Source of the DNA: Vibrio plantisponsor
Lineage (GTDB): Bacteria; Pseudomonadota; Gammaproteobacteria; Enterobacterales; Vibrionaceae
DNA length: 64,000 nucleotides
Assembly: GCF_013041605.1 (NCBI RefSeq)
Contig: NZ_JABEQC010000008.1
Coordinates: 62,001 to 126,000, forward strand
Direction of reading: 5' to 3'
Shown here: positions 18,887-29,507 of the stretch, piece by piece
Layout: each line of letters starts with the position of its first letter
How positions within the stretch are numbered: position 1 is the first letter of the stretch
The notes under the pieces: model-generated
Databases searched by the model: none
What the model saw: only the letters and a program-made list of their open reading frames with translations
Told to the model about the DNA's origin: nothing
Program-made: the position numbers and the translations under genes

Positions 18887-21235
18887 ATGCAGCAATCTGA
18901 AATTCTCTCCCTCGCTGAACGGCTAATTCCCGCTTATAAATCAGCAGACTTTGAGCAACTCCTGAACAAATTCACAGAGGGGCAGCCGCCGTCTGTCAAA
19001 CTTTTGGTGAAGATGGAGTTGAATCGAGTCATGACTCCGTGTACCAAAAGCATTGATTTACGCGGCCGAGTTCAAGGTGAATGCAGAGAGTATGAATTAG
19101 AAGGCCGAAAACATTGGCTGGATGACGTTGCATTTAATACCTATCACAAAAGTGTAAAAAAATTTGGCGGTTACACAGAAGGGGTTTGGGAGAACTTAAT
19201 TAACACCCGCAACAACTTTCGTGTAATGAAGCAGCAAGGCACATTGAACAAAGCTAAAGTTGCCACCGTAGAAGGCAGCTTTGAAGTCGAACCAATTAAA
19301 TTAGGTTATGACCTTAAACGCTTAGAAAATCGTTTAAAGATTAATACTCAAGTCAAAATCCACCTGCCAAGCAATGAACAAGTGGTTCATGGTTTGAGTG
19401 TCGATTTATCGGCATCTGGCGCTAAATTCAAAGTTCCCTCCGCGTTCAACTACAAACTTGGCGATACCATTTGGGTTCAATTTACCGAACTCATTAAAAG
19501 CAGCAAGTTTGAAGAGCTCAATAAACCGATTGAGTATCGTATTCTTGGTGTCGACGAATCTTACGATAATGACTCGGTGAAGTATTTACGTGCTTTGAAA
19601 CTGTCAGAAAGTCTAGTTATTGAAAAGGTGATTGAAGAATCACTAAAAAATAACAGCCAGAAAGCCCGTCATGATAACCAAGATAAAATTATCCGCGCTC
19701 GAACTCGCGGCTACGAACACAGCTATTTAAAACATACCTGTAACTTGCCGGTGTTTTTTAGCGGTAGCGAACTGAAATTGGCCTTGTTAACCGAGAACAA
19801 CCATCCGCTTTGGCAATATTGGCACGATGAGCGTAACCAACAGTCGTTGAGTAGCTTGTTCAACCAGACTCGCATGGACATGCTCACCAAACCGGGCGTC
19901 AGCGGCAGTAATAATGTGCTTTATGCATTTAAGCACGAGCATCAAGATAAAACATTTTTCTTTTCTATGATGATGCCAGAAGCCACCAGCGACCAACGCA
20001 AACTGTTCTGGCACGTGGGTGCGCGCAAAGAGAGCTGGAAAGCTTTCCGTTTATCGGTTTTTGAGCTTTCTCAGACGGAGAGAGAAGAGCTGGCTAATCA
20101 TTCCAGTGAGCTTGCAAACCAGTCGCAAAAGCTCACTCACTGCGGTGTATTACAAGAAATCAGTGATTTCAGCTCAGCCAAAGACTATTTATTAGTCGAC
20201 AAGCCCCAACTGCCAACCAGTGACCTTAACCCGTTTCGTCATCCTCGTAAGGTTATTGGATCACCGACAGGTATCTATTTTGATGCCCGCTCTCGCCGCA
20301 AAGAGCCACGTTACACACTAAAAACACCAGTGAACGTTATTTTCAATGATCAAGTATTAGGAGAAGGCGCTTCTGTCGATCTCTCCAAGCGCGGTCTGAA
20401 TGTGATTGTGAATACCCCTTTGCAACTGAAAGCGGGTGACATGATCAATATTGATTATCTTGAACTGAAGCTGTACGACAAAAATTTGCCTCTTAATCAG
20501 GTGCCATATCGCGTAATTAGAATCAGTCCTGAAGGGCAACGCCTGCATCTGATGATAGATGAAAACGCGCAAACCATGAAAACCATCGCGTTTTTCAATA
20601 GCATCATTGAAAGCAATCAAGACAAGCTAATACCGAAAGAAGAGATCCTACCTAGCCCACAGTTACTTGAAGGCTTGCATAATATATTGCTGGATAAAAC
20701 TGTCAGTGCGCCAATATTTGTCGAGAAGAGCGGACCTAGCCTGAAACCTAAAGTCATTGGGGTAAATTACCCTCTTCCGCCTCACTTGGCTTTGTTAGCG
20801 AAACTTGGGCAAGAAGGACAGATATCACTTGAGCCGATCTTTAAAGGTCATACCAACACTTTGCTGGCAACACCAATGAAGCGAATTGATGGTGCGGAAG
20901 CTCAATATCATGAAGTGTATATTGCAGCCATCAAGTTTGGTTCACGCATCCAGTCAGTTGAAACCCGATTGTTATCGGATTTTGCCAATACCAAAGAGCG
21001 CATTCAGTTCATTCAGAAAGCACAGCTAATGGGCGAGATATTTATTCTGCGACTTTGCGGCGCTCCGGTATTCGACCCGTTCACGGTATTACTAAGACGC
21101 GATATTGATGATCTGGCACAAATCAGTCTCCATCAGGCCAAAAACTTGGAGAAAGAAATCAGTGCGATTGTCGGATACGGCGAGATTATCGATATTACTG
21201 AAGAAGTTCTTATCCGGTTGGAACTAACCAACTAA
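18887..21235 (+). CDS. Large protein with two PilZ c-di-GMP-binding signatures
   Basis: A 782-aa protein with no signal peptide. Two PilZ signatures are visible: RxxxR at 145-149 (RLENR) with DLSASG at 173-178, and RxxxR at 471-475 (RKEPR) with DLSKRG at 498-503. The latter is the better-formed, so c-di-GMP binding is most likely there. The regions between and after (about 190-460 and 560-782) are not recognised. In V. cholerae the gene next to radA encodes the PilZ protein PlzC, and this is probably its orthologue; I leave the symbol blank because that rests on memory of gene order. It could link c-di-GMP to motility or surface behaviour. Confidence 0.85.
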   Translation: MQQSEILSLAERLIPAYKSADFEQLLNKFTEGQPPSVKLLVKMELNRVMTPCTKSIDLRGRVQGECREYELEGRKHWLDDVAFNTYHKSVKKFGGYTEGVWENLINTRNNFRVMKQQGTLNKAKVATVEGSFEVEPIKLGYDLKRLENRLKINTQVKIHLPSNEQVVHGLSVDLSASGAKFKVPSAFNYKLGDTIWVQFTELIKSSKFEELNKPIEYRILGVDESYDNDSVKYLRALKLSESLVIEKVIEESLKNNSQKARHDNQDKIIRARTRGYEHSYLKHTCNLPVFFSGSELKLALLTENNHPLWQYWHDERNQQSLSSLFNQTRMDMLTKPGVSGSNNVLYAFKHEHQDKTFFFSMMMPEATSDQRKLFWHVGARKESWKAFRLSVFELSQTEREELANHSSELANQSQKLTHCGVLQEISDFSSAKDYLLVDKPQLPTSDLNPFRHPRKVIGSPTGIYFDARSRRKEPRYTLKTPVNVIFNDQVLGEGASVDLSKRGLNVIVNTPLQLKAGDMINIDYLELKLYDKNLPLNQVPYRVIRISPEGQRLHLMIDENAQTMKTIAFFNSIIESNQDKLIPKEEILPSPQLLEGLHNILLDKTVSAPIFVEKSGPSLKPKVIGVNYPLPPHLALLAKLGQEGQISLEPIFKGHTNTLLATPMKRIDGAEAQYHEVYIAAIKFGSRIQSVETRLLSDFANTKERIQFIQKAQLMGEIFILRLCGAPVFDPFTVLLRRDIDDLAQISLHQAKNLEKEISAIVGYGEIIDITEEVLIRLELTN

Positions 21236-21253
21236 CACGCTTCTCAAAGCAAT

Positions 21254-21285
21254 AAAAAATCCAGTGCATAAACACTGGATTTTTT
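21254..21285. terminator. Bidirectional terminator (PilZ gene / nlpI)
   Basis: Stem ATCCAGTG / CACTGGAT extended by A and T tracts on both sides, with a 6-base CATAAA loop. It sits between two convergent genes. Confidence 0.9.
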
Positions 21286-21304
21286 ATTGTTTGAAAGACT
21301 TTGA

Positions 21305-22228
21305 TTACTCGCTAGCCGTAAGCTCCGCTTTCTCTTTCGCTTGCTGAGCTTCTCTCACATCTTTGTAAATGCGCCCCATCTCAATAAATGAGTAGCGATG
21401 TTCTACATACTCATAAACATTGAACGAGATTGCTAACTTATAAAGCGACACCGCATGGGCATAGTCACCTTGCATGTGATAACGCTTACCAAGGTAGAAG
21501 TAGGCTTCTGTTAAACGCTGTGCTAGTAAATTGTTGTCACGCGTGCTAGCCAGTATCACTTTAAATAGCTGCTCTTCGGATATTTCATCCAGCATCATAG
21601 CAACTAACAACCACCCCCACTCTTCATTGTGGGATTTAAACTGCTGGCTAAGCTCTGCTTTTGCCGCATTCGGATCGAGATCCATTTTGATGATGTAGCG
21701 CCAAAGAGCGCGAAACGGATCGTTAGGATCCATTTGATAATGTTTGTCCGCTTCATCGAAAGCGAGTTGAGGACGCTCTCCGTAATAAAGTGCAACCGCT
21801 CTATTACGCATTGCATATTCATTACTCGGATCCAGCTCTAGTGTTGAATCAAAAGATTCGTAAGCTGCGTCGAATTCACCTGTTTCAGTGTAATAAACAC
21901 CAAGCAGATTAAAGATATCTGGTTGCGCTGGATTTAAAGCTAATGACTGAGTGAAGTCTAATCGAGCCAAATCACGTAAGCCGACGCTGTCATAAGCGTT
22001 ACCACGTTCAAAAAGCATTTTTGCTCGAACTTCGTCAGTTAGATCAGGGCGTTGCAATAGCTGAGTCAAACGCGCTATTTGAACTTCCTGCTGCACACTT
22101 GCCTGTAAAGGAATAGCCATTGGTGGATAAACCCATGGTATAGATTGATCCGATTCTGATGAATTGCTCGCACATCCAGCTAACAACATTAATGCTGCAC
22201 TGGCCGCTGCGGTTTTGAACCATTTCAC
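21305..22228 (-). CDS. nlpI: NlpI outer-membrane TPR lipoprotein
   Basis: A 307-aa lipoprotein. The signal ends in LLAGC (Cys19). Tetratricopeptide repeats run from about residue 60, for example NLLGVYYTETGEFDAAYESF and AMRNRAVALYYGERPQLAF, with another near the C-terminus (GDYAHAVSLYKLAI). NlpI is an adaptor that scaffolds peptidoglycan hydrolases and guides Prc-mediated degradation of endopeptidases such as MepS. It lies downstream of pnp, as in E. coli, but separated from it by a good terminator. Length matches the family (about 300 aa). Confidence 0.92.
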   Translation of the reverse strand: MKWFKTAAASAALMLLAGCASNSSESDQSIPWVYPPMAIPLQASVQQEVQIARLTQLLQRPDLTDEVRAKMLFERGNAYDSVGLRDLARLDFTQSLALNPAQPDIFNLLGVYYTETGEFDAAYESFDSTLELDPSNEYAMRNRAVALYYGERPQLAFDEADKHYQMDPNDPFRALWRYIIKMDLDPNAAKAELSQQFKSHNEEWGWLLVAMMLDEISEEQLFKVILASTRDNNLLAQRLTEAYFYLGKRYHMQGDYAHAVSLYKLAISFNVYEYVEHRYSFIEMGRIYKDVREAQQAKEKAELTASE

Positions 22229-22262
22229 TAATAGATACTCCTGTATACCCCAAACGCATGAA

Positions 22263-22287
22263 AAAGGGAGCGAATCACGCTCCCTTT
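22263..22287 (-). terminator. pnp terminator
   Basis: Perfect 10-bp stem AAAGGGAGCG / CGCTCCCTTT with a 5-base loop. On the minus strand it is followed by TTTTT, so it ends pnp transcription before nlpI. Some readthrough into nlpI is possible. Confidence 0.88.
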
Positions 22288-22345
22288 ATAACACGCTTTC
22301 TAGATAAAATGCGAAAACAGTTCGCATTCCATCTTGTGCTTAAAC

Positions 22346-24478
22346 TTATTCTGCTTCTGGAGCTGAATCAGTTGCAGCTGCTTCAGCTGGCTTTTCTACT
22401 GCTTCTTTCATGCTCAGACGAACACGACCTTGGCGGTCAATTTCAAGTACTTTAACTTGAACTTCTTGGCCTTCAGTTAGGAAGTCAGACACTTTCTCTA
22501 CACGCTGGTCAGCGATTTGAGAAATGTGTACAAGACCATCTTTACCAGGAAGAACAGTTACGAACGCGCCGAAGTCAGCTAGACGTGCAACTTTACCTGT
22601 GTAGATCTTACCTACTTCAACTTCAGCAGTGATTTGTTCAATACGACGAATCGCTTCTTTCGCCTGCTCACCAGAAGTTGCAGCAATCTTGATTGTGCCG
22701 TCATCTTCGATTTCGATCGTTGTACCAGTTTCTTCAGTTAGCTGACGGATAACTGCACCGCCTTTACCGATAACATCTTTGATCTTATCTGAGCTAATCT
22801 TCATTGTGTGAATACGTGGAGCGAATTGTGAAATATCGTCACGAGCACCAGAGATAGCTTGATCCATTACAGATAGGATGTGCTTACGTGCACCTTGCGC
22901 TTGGTTAAGAGCAATTTGCATGATCTCTTTAGTGATACCTTCGATCTTGATGTCCATTTGAAGAGCTGTGATACCAGTGTTAGTACCTGCTACTTTAAAG
23001 TCCATGTCGCCTAGGTGGTCTTCGTCACCAAGGATGTCAGAAAGAACAACGAAATCGTCGCCTTCTTTAACAAGACCCATTGCGATACCCGCAACAGAAG
23101 ACTTAATTGGTACACCAGCATCCATAAGCGCTAGAGAAGTACCACAAACAGAAGCCATTGAAGAAGAACCGTTTGATTCAGTGATTTCTGAAACAACACG
23201 TACTGTGTATGGGAATTCTTCAGCAGAAGGCATTACTGCTGCGATACCGCGTTTAGCCAGTTTACCGTGACCAATTTCACGACGCTTAGGTGAACCTACA
23301 AAACCAGTTTCGCCTACACAGTATGGAGGGAAGTTGTAGTGTAGTAGGAAGTAATCTTTCTTCTCACCAGTTAGCTCATCAATGATTTGTGCGTCGCGTT
23401 GAGTACCTAGAGTCGCTGTTACTAGAGCCTGAGTTTCACCACGAGTGAATAGCGCAGAACCGTGAGTACGTGGAAGAACGCCAGTACGTACATCAAGTGC
23501 ACGAACCATGTCTTTCTCACGACCATCAATACGTGGGTTACCCGCGATGATGCTGCGACGAACTACAACTTTCTCTAGGTCGTGGAAAATTGTGTGAACT
23601 TCTTTTAGGTTCAGTTCTTCGTTTTCTGCAAGTAGCTTCTCGTTCACTTCTGCACTGATTTCGTGGATACGGTCATAACGCGCCATTTTTTCAGTGATTT
23701 GGTAAGCTTCAACAAGTTTCGCTTCAGCAAGTTCAGCAACTTTTGATTTTAGCTCAGTGTTTTCAGCAGGAGCTGTCCAGTTCCAAGAAGGAGTAGCAAC
23801 TTCAGCTGCAAATTCGTTGATTGCTTTGATAACAGTTTGTTGTTGGTCGTGACCAAACACAACTGCAGACAGCATCTCTTCTTCAGTTAGGTTGTCAGCT
23901 TCTGATTCAACCATTAGTACTGCAGATTCAGTACCTGCAACTACTAGGTCTAGACGAGAAGTCGCCAGCTCTTTTTCACTTGGGTTTAGCACTAGTTGAC
24001 CATCAATGTGACCAACGCGCGCAGCACCGATAGGACCATTGAATGGGATACCAGAAATAGCAAGAGCTGCTGAAGTACCAATCATAGTCACGATGTCTGG
24101 TTGAACGTCTGGGTTTACAGACATTACTGTCGCGATAACTTGAACTTCGTTAGTGAAACCGTCTGGGAATAGAGGACGAATTGGACGGTCAATCAAGCGA
24201 GCTGTAAGAGTTTCGCCTTCAGAAGGACGACCTTCACGCTTGAAGAAGCCACCTGGGATTTTACCTGCAGCGTAAGTACGCTCTTGGTAGTTTACTGTTA
24301 GAGGGAAGAAGTCTTGACCTTCTACCGCTTCTTTTTTACCAACAACAGATACGAATACTGCGGTGTCATCCATAGTAACCATAACTGCTGATGTCGCTTG
24401 ACGTGCTATAACACCTGTTTCTAGCGTTACAGTGTGGTTGCCGTACTGAAACGTTTTAACAACTGGTTTTTCGAACAT
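22346..24478 (-). CDS. pnp: Polynucleotide phosphorylase (PNPase)
   Basis: A 710-aa phosphorolytic 3'-5' exoribonuclease, part of the RNA degradosome in gamma-proteobacteria. It has two RNase PH domains (about 1-140 and 315-540; [18 protein letters not shown] marks the second), a KH domain (about 553-615, [12 protein letters not shown]) and an S1 domain (about 621-690, [18 protein letters not shown]). A short acidic Ala-rich tail ends the protein. The leader contains hairpins (see 24,495-24,653) as expected for a gene autoregulated through RNase III and PNPase in E. coli. The ATG has an AAGGA site. Confidence 0.98.
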   Translation of the reverse strand: MFEKPVVKTFQYGNHTVTLETGVIARQATSAVMVTMDDTAVFVSVVGKKEAVEGQDFFPLTVNYQERTYAAGKIPGGFFKREGRPSEGETLTARLIDRPIRPLFPDGFTNEVQVIATVMSVNPDVQPDIVTMIGTSAALAISGIPFNGPIGAARVGHIDGQLVLNPSEKELATSRLDLVVAGTESAVLMVESEADNLTEEEMLSAVVFGHDQQQTVIKAINEFAAEVATPSWNWTAPAENTELKSKVAELAEAKLVEAYQITEKMARYDRIHEISAEVNEKLLAENEELNLKEVHTIFHDLEKVVVRRSIIAGNPRIDGREKDMVRALDVRTGVLPRTHGSALFTRGETQALVTATLGTQRDAQIIDELTGEKKDYFLLHYNFPPYCVGETGFVGSPKRREIGHGKLAKRGIAAVMPSAEEFPYTVRVVSEITESNGSSSMASVCGTSLALMDAGVPIKSSVAGIAMGLVKEGDDFVVLSDILGDEDHLGDMDFKVAGTNTGITALQMDIKIEGITKEIMQIALNQAQGARKHILSVMDQAISGARDDISQFAPRIHTMKISSDKIKDVIGKGGAVIRQLTEETGTTIEIEDDGTIKIAATSGEQAKEAIRRIEQITAEVEVGKIYTGKVARLADFGAFVTVLPGKDGLVHISQIADQRVEKVSDFLTEGQEVQVKVLEIDRQGRVRLSMKEAVEKPAEAAATDSAPEAE

Positions 24479-24804
24479 GTAAATATTCCTTGCTCTGAGC
24501 AGATGCTCAGATTTATTAAATGAATCTCACACATTACGAATCGCGACTAGTAAAAACGCGCTCAGTCTTTCATTCAAACAGACGTTGTCCCAAGAAACTC
24601 ATTCCAAGACACGTTCTGTAAACACGCTTTGAATAGCCGCGACCGTTTGGTCGACGTGGTTGACTGTAATGTAGTGAGTATTAGTGTGAAATCTTAACTA
24701 AGAATTTCGCCGTGCGTAGTATATACCCGCTTGCATCAAGATGCTAATTTCAGAGAGAAATTAAGCCGCTTTTAAGTGAGGATTTTGGCTTTCTTACAGA
24801 TACA
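24479..24804 (-). promoter_or_regulatory. pnp leader: promoter candidate and RBS-proximal hairpins
   Basis: This 326-bp gap holds no gene. On the minus strand, a plausible sigma-70 promoter is TTAGCA, an 18-base spacer, then TATACT (24,718-24,747). Two stems follow in the leader: CGACC / GGTCG with a 4-base loop (24,640-24,653), and CTGAGCA / TGCTCAG with a 2-base GA spacer (24,495-24,510) just before the pnp ribosome site. E. coli pnp mRNA has a leader hairpin cut by RNase III that sets its autocontrol; these stems are the best local counterparts, though not shown to act so. Confidence 0.45.
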
Positions 24805-24830
24805 AAAAAGGGGCTAAAAAGCCCCTTTTT
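24805..24830 (-). terminator. rpsO terminator
   Basis: Stem AAAAAGGGGCT / AGCCCCTTTTT with a 4-base loop, directly downstream of rpsO on the minus strand. It would end the rpsO transcript and uncouple rpsO partly from pnp, as in E. coli. Confidence 0.9.
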
Positions 24831-24856
24831 CTTCAAACCTGCTTGGCAGACGCGAA

Positions 24857-25126
24857 TTAACGACGTAGGCCTAGGCGTTTGATTAGGTCGTGGTAACGAT
24901 CTAGATCTTTACCTTTTAGGTAGTCTAGAAGTTTACGACGGCTAGAAACCATACGTAGAAGACCACGACGGCTGTGGTGATCGCCTTTGTGTTCTTTGAA
25001 GTGACCTTGAAGGTGGTTGATAGAAGCTGTAAGTAGAGCTACTTGAACTTCTGGTGAACCAGTGTCGCCTTCAGCACGTGCATATTCTGCTACGATTGCT
25101 GCTTTAGTTTCTGCATTCAGAGACAT
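24857..25126 (-). CDS. rpsO: 30S ribosomal protein S15
   Basis: An 89-aa S15, full family length. It contains the conserved [11 protein letters not shown] (about 22-32), [16 protein letters not shown] (about 40-55) and the terminal [14 protein letters not shown]. It binds 16S rRNA early in 30S assembly and, in E. coli, represses its own mRNA. It lies between truB and pnp in the usual order, with a clear terminator after it. GGAGAGAA precedes the ATG. Confidence 0.98.
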   Translation of the reverse strand: MSLNAETKAAIVAEYARAEGDTGSPEVQVALLTASINHLQGHFKEHKGDHHSRRGLLRMVSSRRKLLDYLKGKDLDRYHDLIKRLGLRR

Positions 25127-25289
25127 AATTCTCTCCTAAAGAGTTAAGTTTATATTTGTGTCAGCCAATCTCTGATTCAGCCGACACGTGAGGGGCGGAT
25201 TATAGGGAATAACCTGTAATCACACAAGCGCTATTTCACGAAATAGAATCTGTAACTTAGCGCTATAAATCGTCATTGACCTTGCAGCA

Positions 25290-26234
25290 TCAAGTACGAG
25301 GTGGATAAACCACTAAACGTTTCGGCGCTACTTTGCCATCGTTATCGATTTCTGCAACGCCAAGGAATAGCTTCTCTTCACCACCCGTCATGCGAACTAT
25401 ACCGTCTGTTGGAGCACCAAAGACTTGAACCGCCTGACCGTGCTGAACCATATCAACCAGCTCAGCAACCAGATTTACTTCAGGTAAATCTTGTACTGCG
25501 GTATCCATCGGTAACAGCAAAGCATCAAGAGCATCATAAGGTGAGCGCTCTTCACGATGAGCCTGTTCAACAAGCTCATTAAGCTGCTCTAGTGTTACTA
25601 TATTTTCATATGGATACTTAGCGACACCAGTACGACGAAGCATAGTGACATGCGCGCCACAGCCAAGCATTTCACCTAAATCATCAACGATAGTGCGGAT
25701 GTAGGTACCTTTTGAGCAATGTACTTCCATCTCAACTTCATCGTTTTCAAAACGATGCAGAACAATATCGTAAACGGTGATTTTGCGAGATTCACGAGGA
25801 ACTTCGATACCTTGACGAGCATATTCATACAGAGGACGACCTTGGTATTTCAATGCTGAAAACATTGAAGGTACTTGATCAGTTTCACCCCTGAATTTTT
25901 CGATACAACTGATTAGAGTTTCGCGGTCTACGTTCACTTCACGAGTTTCAACCACTTCACCATCTGAATCTGATGTGTCAGTGCGTTCACCCAGTTTTGC
26001 GATCACGCGATAACGTTTATCGGAATCAAGCAGAAACTGAGAAAACTTAGTTGCTTCACCCAAACAAATCGGAAGCATACCCGTTGCTAGAGGATCTAGC
26101 GCACCGGTATGTCCTGCTTTTTCAGCGAAGAAAAGGCGCTTAACTTTTTGCAGGGTGTCATTTGATGAGATGCCCGTTGGTTTATCAATCAGCACCACAC
26201 CATTAATCGGACGCCCTTTACGACGACGAGCCAT
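25290..26234 (-). CDS. truB: tRNA pseudouridine-55 synthase TruB
   Basis: A 314-aa pseudouridine synthase acting on U55 in the T-loop of tRNAs. The catalytic Asp is in [14 protein letters not shown] (about residues 42-55, Asp47). The [12 protein letters not shown] opening and [14 protein letters not shown] motif are typical. The C-terminal PUA-like region ends in KRLVVYPP. The start overlaps the rbfA stop by one base (TAATG), so translation is probably coupled. Length matches the family. Confidence 0.97.
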   Translation of the reverse strand: MARRRKGRPINGVVLIDKPTGISSNDTLQKVKRLFFAEKAGHTGALDPLATGMLPICLGEATKFSQFLLDSDKRYRVIAKLGERTDTSDSDGEVVETREVNVDRETLISCIEKFRGETDQVPSMFSALKYQGRPLYEYARQGIEVPRESRKITVYDIVLHRFENDEVEMEVHCSKGTYIRTIVDDLGEMLGCGAHVTMLRRTGVAKYPYENIVTLEQLNELVEQAHREERSPYDALDALLLPMDTAVQDLPEVNLVAELVDMVQHGQAVQVFGAPTDGIVRMTGGEEKLFLGVAEIDNDGKVAPKRLVVYPPRT

Positions 26235-26629
26235 TACTCTTCGTCCTCGCGACCTGCTTCTTTTTGTTTGCGTTTGTCTGTGCTAACAACTTCTGAAACT
26301 AGATTCGACATACGCATACCTTCTACTAAGGTGCTGTCGTAATGGAAGCGAATTTCAGGTGTTAGACGTAAGCGAATACGTTTACCAAGCATCATACGAA
26401 TATGCGCTTCATGCTCACGTAGTGCTTTTAAACATGATTCTGGCGTTTGCTCGCCTACACACAAGAAAGTGACGAACACTTTCGCGTAAGCAAGGTCACG
26501 AGAAACTTCTACATCAGAAATGGTCACCATTCCTAAACGAGAATCGCGAACTTCGCGTTGAAGTATCATCGCGAGTTCTTTTTGTAATTGCTGAGCCACA
26601 CGCTGCGTACGGCTAAATTCTTTTGGCAT
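26234..26629 (-). CDS. rbfA: Ribosome-binding factor A
   Basis: A 131-aa RbfA, a KH-fold 30S maturation factor needed for 16S rRNA 5'-end processing and cold growth. It opens [20 protein letters not shown] and has the conserved [19 protein letters not shown] (about 38-56, within family norms). I start it at 26,629: the longer frame to 26,764 adds 45 residues without homology and would translate through a strong hairpin (26,653-26,681). The stop overlaps truB by one base. Confidence 0.95.
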   Translation of the reverse strand: MPKEFSRTQRVAQQLQKELAMILQREVRDSRLGMVTISDVEVSRDLAYAKVFVTFLCVGEQTPESCLKALREHEAHIRMMLGKRIRLRLTPEIRFHYDSTLVEGMRMSNLVSEVVSTDKRKQKEAGREDEE

Positions 26630-26652
26630 AATTTTCTCACTAAATAGAAAGA

Positions 26653-26681
26653 ATGGGGGAATGGTATTCCCACTCCCCCAT
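26653..26681 (-). other. Strong infB-rbfA intercistronic hairpin
   Basis: On the minus strand ATGGGGGAGTGG pairs with CCATTCCCCCAT around a 5-base loop: 12 pairs, one of them G.U. There is no proper T-run afterwards (TCTTTCTATTTAG), so it is more likely an RNA-processing or stability element, or a weak attenuator, than a full terminator. Confidence 0.6.
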
Positions 26682-26773
26682 GGCGTATTCAACAACCGAA
26701 CATTGCCGTTAATACTGCTGTATTCATGAGCCCTGATTGACGAACAAACATGGAGCTCATTCATTTTAGCGAA

Positions 26774-29485
26774 TTAATCGATGGTACGTTGGATTTCAAC
26801 TGTTTCAAATACTTCGATTTGGTCGCCTACGCGAACATCGTTGTAGTTCTTAACGCCGATACCACACTCGTAACCACTTTTAACTTCTTGCATGTCGTCT
26901 TTAAAGCGACGTAGTGATTCAAGTTCACCTTCGTAGATAACCACGTTATCACGTAGTACACGAATTGGGCTGTTACGCTTGATTGTACCTTCAGTAACCA
27001 TACAACCTGCGATTGCACCCAGTTTCGGTGACTTAAACACGTCACGAACTTCAGCAAGACCAATGATTTCTTGTTTGAATTCTGGAGCAAGCATACCGCT
27101 CATCGCCGCTTTTACTTCGTCAATCAATTGGTAAATGATTGAGTAGTAACGTAGGTCGATGCTTTCGTTTTCAACTGCACGACGAGCTGAAGCATCAGCA
27201 CGAACGTTAAAGCCAACAACGATAGCGTTTGAAGCTGCTGCTAGTACTACGTCAGTTTCAGTAATACCACCTACACCAGAACCAACGATGTTCACTTTCA
27301 CTTCATCAGTAGACAGTTTCACTAATGAATCAGAGATAGCTTCTACAGAACCCTGTACGTCAGCTTTCAGTACGATGTTCAGTTCAGCAACATCACCAGC
27401 AGTCATGTTAGAGAACATGTTCTCTAGTTTAGATTTCTGCTGACGAGCAAGTTTCACTTCACGGAACTTACCTTGACGGTAGTTTGCAACTTCACGAGCT
27501 TTACGTTCATCACGTACAACAGTCGCTTCGTCACCCGCAGCTGGTACACCAGAAAGACCTAAGATCTCTACAGGGATAGAAGGACCTGCTTCGTTGATTT
27601 CGTTACCAACTTCGTCACGCATCGCACGAACACGGCCGTACTCTTGACCACAAAGAACGATATCGCCTTTGTTCAGAGTACCAGACTGTACAAGTACTGT
27701 AGCAACAGGGCCACGGCCTTTGTCTAGACGTGATTCGATAACAACACCAGATGCCATACCGTCTTTAACTGCTGTCAGTTCTAGAACTTCTGCTTGTAGC
27801 AGGATAGCTTCTAGAAGCTGTTCAATGTTAGTACCTTGTTTAGCAGAGATGTGAACGAACATGTTCTCACCGCCCCACTCTTCAGGAATAACATTGTACT
27901 GAGCCAGTTCGTTCTTCACGTTATCTGGGTTTGCAGTATCTTTATCGATCTTGTTCACAGCAACAATCAGAGGTACACCTGCCGCTTTCGCGTGCTGGAT
28001 TGCTTCGATTGTTTGTGGCATTACGCCATCGTCCGCTGCAACAACAAGAACAACGATATCTGTCGCTTGAGCACCACGAGCACGCATTGACGTAAACGCC
28101 GCGTGTCCAGGAGTATCAAGGAAAGTAATCATGCCGTTTGGCGTTTCTACGTGGTATGCACCGATGTGCTGTGTAATACCGCCCGCTTCACCAGATGCAA
28201 CGTGTGTACGACGAATGTAGTCAAGTGTTGATGTTTTACCATGGTCAACGTGACCCATAATGGTAACAACTGGCGCACGAGATACTTTCTCGAACTCATT
28301 GTCACGGTCTTGCATTACCGCTTCTTCAAGTTCGTTTTCTTTACGAAGAATAACTTTGTGGCCCATTTCTTCAGCAACAAGTTGTGCTGTTTCTTGGTCA
28401 ATCACTTGGTTAATCGTCGCCATTGCGCCCATCTTCATCATCACTTTGATGACTTCAGTTGCTTTCACTGACATCTTGCTCGCCAGTTCAGAAACTACGA
28501 TAGTCTCACCAATCACAACATCTGATTTAGCTACAACTGCGCTCTTATCGAAGCCGTGTTGCATTGACGAAGGCTTAGCAATCTTGCCAGCTTTACGACC
28601 TTTACCACCACGACGAGTTTCACGCTCTTGCTTATCGTCGCGATTAGACATTTTTGTCTTTTTCGTCTTGGCGGAAGCACTACGGCGACGAGCACCTTCT
28701 TCACGACGGTCTGCTTCATCTTCTGCCGCACGAGCATAGCTCGATGTGGTCACATGGTAATCTGTATTCTCTTCCATACTACCTTTATTCTCTTCTTCAG
28801 CAGACCAACGCTCATTATTCTGTTCAGCCAATTCACGTGCTTTCTCAAGCTGACGAAGACTCTCTTCTTCAGCTTTACGCTTAGCTTCTTCTTCCTGACG
28901 ACGCTTCAGTGCTTCGGCTTCTTTTCGCGCTGCTTCTTGCTTCATTTTATCTTCAGCAGAACGTTCACGTTTCGCCCCACCCTGTGCATCACGCTTAGTA
29001 TCTTCCACTTCGCGTTTTGCTTTTTCATTTGCTTCACGTTGTGCTTTTTCTTCTGCTTCACGTTTTGCTTGAGCTTGCGCTTCCGCTTCACGTTTTGCAG
29101 CTTCTTCAGCTTCACGTTTCGCTAATTCTTCTGCTTCACGCTTAGCAGCTTCTTCTGCTTCGCGTTTTGCTTCATCTTCAACTGCACTGCGCTTAACATA
29201 CGTTCGTTTTTTGCGCACTTCAACTTGAACATCCTTACTTTTACCGCCACCAGCACTTACGCTTAGTGTACTACGGGTTTTACGCTGGAGCGTTAAACGA
29301 GTTGGCTCAGATCCTGAGCCCTCTCCATGTTCCTTACGTAAGTGATTCAGAAGTTTGCTTTTTTCATCTTCTGATACGCTGTCTGAACTCGTTTTTTTCA
29401 TGCCAGCATCAGCAAGTTGTTCTAATAAGCGGTCAACTGGAGTACCAATTTCTTCACTCAGTGCTTTAACTGTAAGTTGTGTCAT
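26774..29485 (-). CDS. infB: Translation initiation factor IF-2
   Basis: A 903-aa IF-2, the GTPase that brings fMet-tRNA to the 30S subunit. Order: N-terminal IF2_N module ([22 protein letters not shown]), a long Lys/Arg/Glu/Ala-rich helical linker built on repeats of KREAEE (about 108-230), a second IF2_N module, then the G domain with GHVDHGKTS (G1), DTPGH (G3) and NKID (G4), and C-terminal domains that bind fMet-tRNA. I start at 29,485 because GGGAGGA lies 6 bases upstream; the frame extends to 29,521 without support. It is 22 bases after nusA. An internal start giving a short IF-2 form, as in enterics, is possible. Confidence 0.97.
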   Translation of the reverse strand: MTQLTVKALSEEIGTPVDRLLEQLADAGMKKTSSDSVSEDEKSKLLNHLRKEHGEGSGSEPTRLTLQRKTRSTLSVSAGGGKSKDVQVEVRKKRTYVKRSAVEDEAKREAEEAAKREAEELAKREAEEAAKREAEAQAQAKREAEEKAQREANEKAKREVEDTKRDAQGGAKRERSAEDKMKQEAARKEAEALKRRQEEEAKRKAEEESLRQLEKARELAEQNNERWSAEEENKGSMEENTDYHVTTSSYARAAEDEADRREEGARRRSASAKTKKTKMSNRDDKQERETRRGGKGRKAGKIAKPSSMQHGFDKSAVVAKSDVVIGETIVVSELASKMSVKATEVIKVMMKMGAMATINQVIDQETAQLVAEEMGHKVILRKENELEEAVMQDRDNEFEKVSRAPVVTIMGHVDHGKTSTLDYIRRTHVASGEAGGITQHIGAYHVETPNGMITFLDTPGHAAFTSMRARGAQATDIVVLVVAADDGVMPQTIEAIQHAKAAGVPLIVAVNKIDKDTANPDNVKNELAQYNVIPEEWGGENMFVHISAKQGTNIEQLLEAILLQAEVLELTAVKDGMASGVVIESRLDKGRGPVATVLVQSGTLNKGDIVLCGQEYGRVRAMRDEVGNEINEAGPSIPVEILGLSGVPAAGDEATVVRDERKAREVANYRQGKFREVKLARQQKSKLENMFSNMTAGDVAELNIVLKADVQGSVEAISDSLVKLSTDEVKVNIVGSGVGGITETDVVLAAASNAIVVGFNVRADASARRAVENESIDLRYYSIIYQLIDEVKAAMSGMLAPEFKQEIIGLAEVRDVFKSPKLGAIAGCMVTEGTIKRNSPIRVLRDNVVIYEGELESLRRFKDDMQEVKSGYECGIGVKNYNDVRVGDQIEVFETVEIQRTID

Positions 29486-29507
29486 GCCGCTTCCTCCCTT
29501 GCTGAAA

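Noticed and set aside
26630..26764. 45-residue N-terminal extension of RbfA
   Set aside because: It runs through a strong hairpin, has no family similarity, and the 131-aa form fits RbfA.
28260..28739. 159-aa plus-strand frame opposite infB
   Set aside because: It mirrors the low-complexity and conserved coding of infB; no ribosome site or recognisable domain. Treated as a shadow frame.
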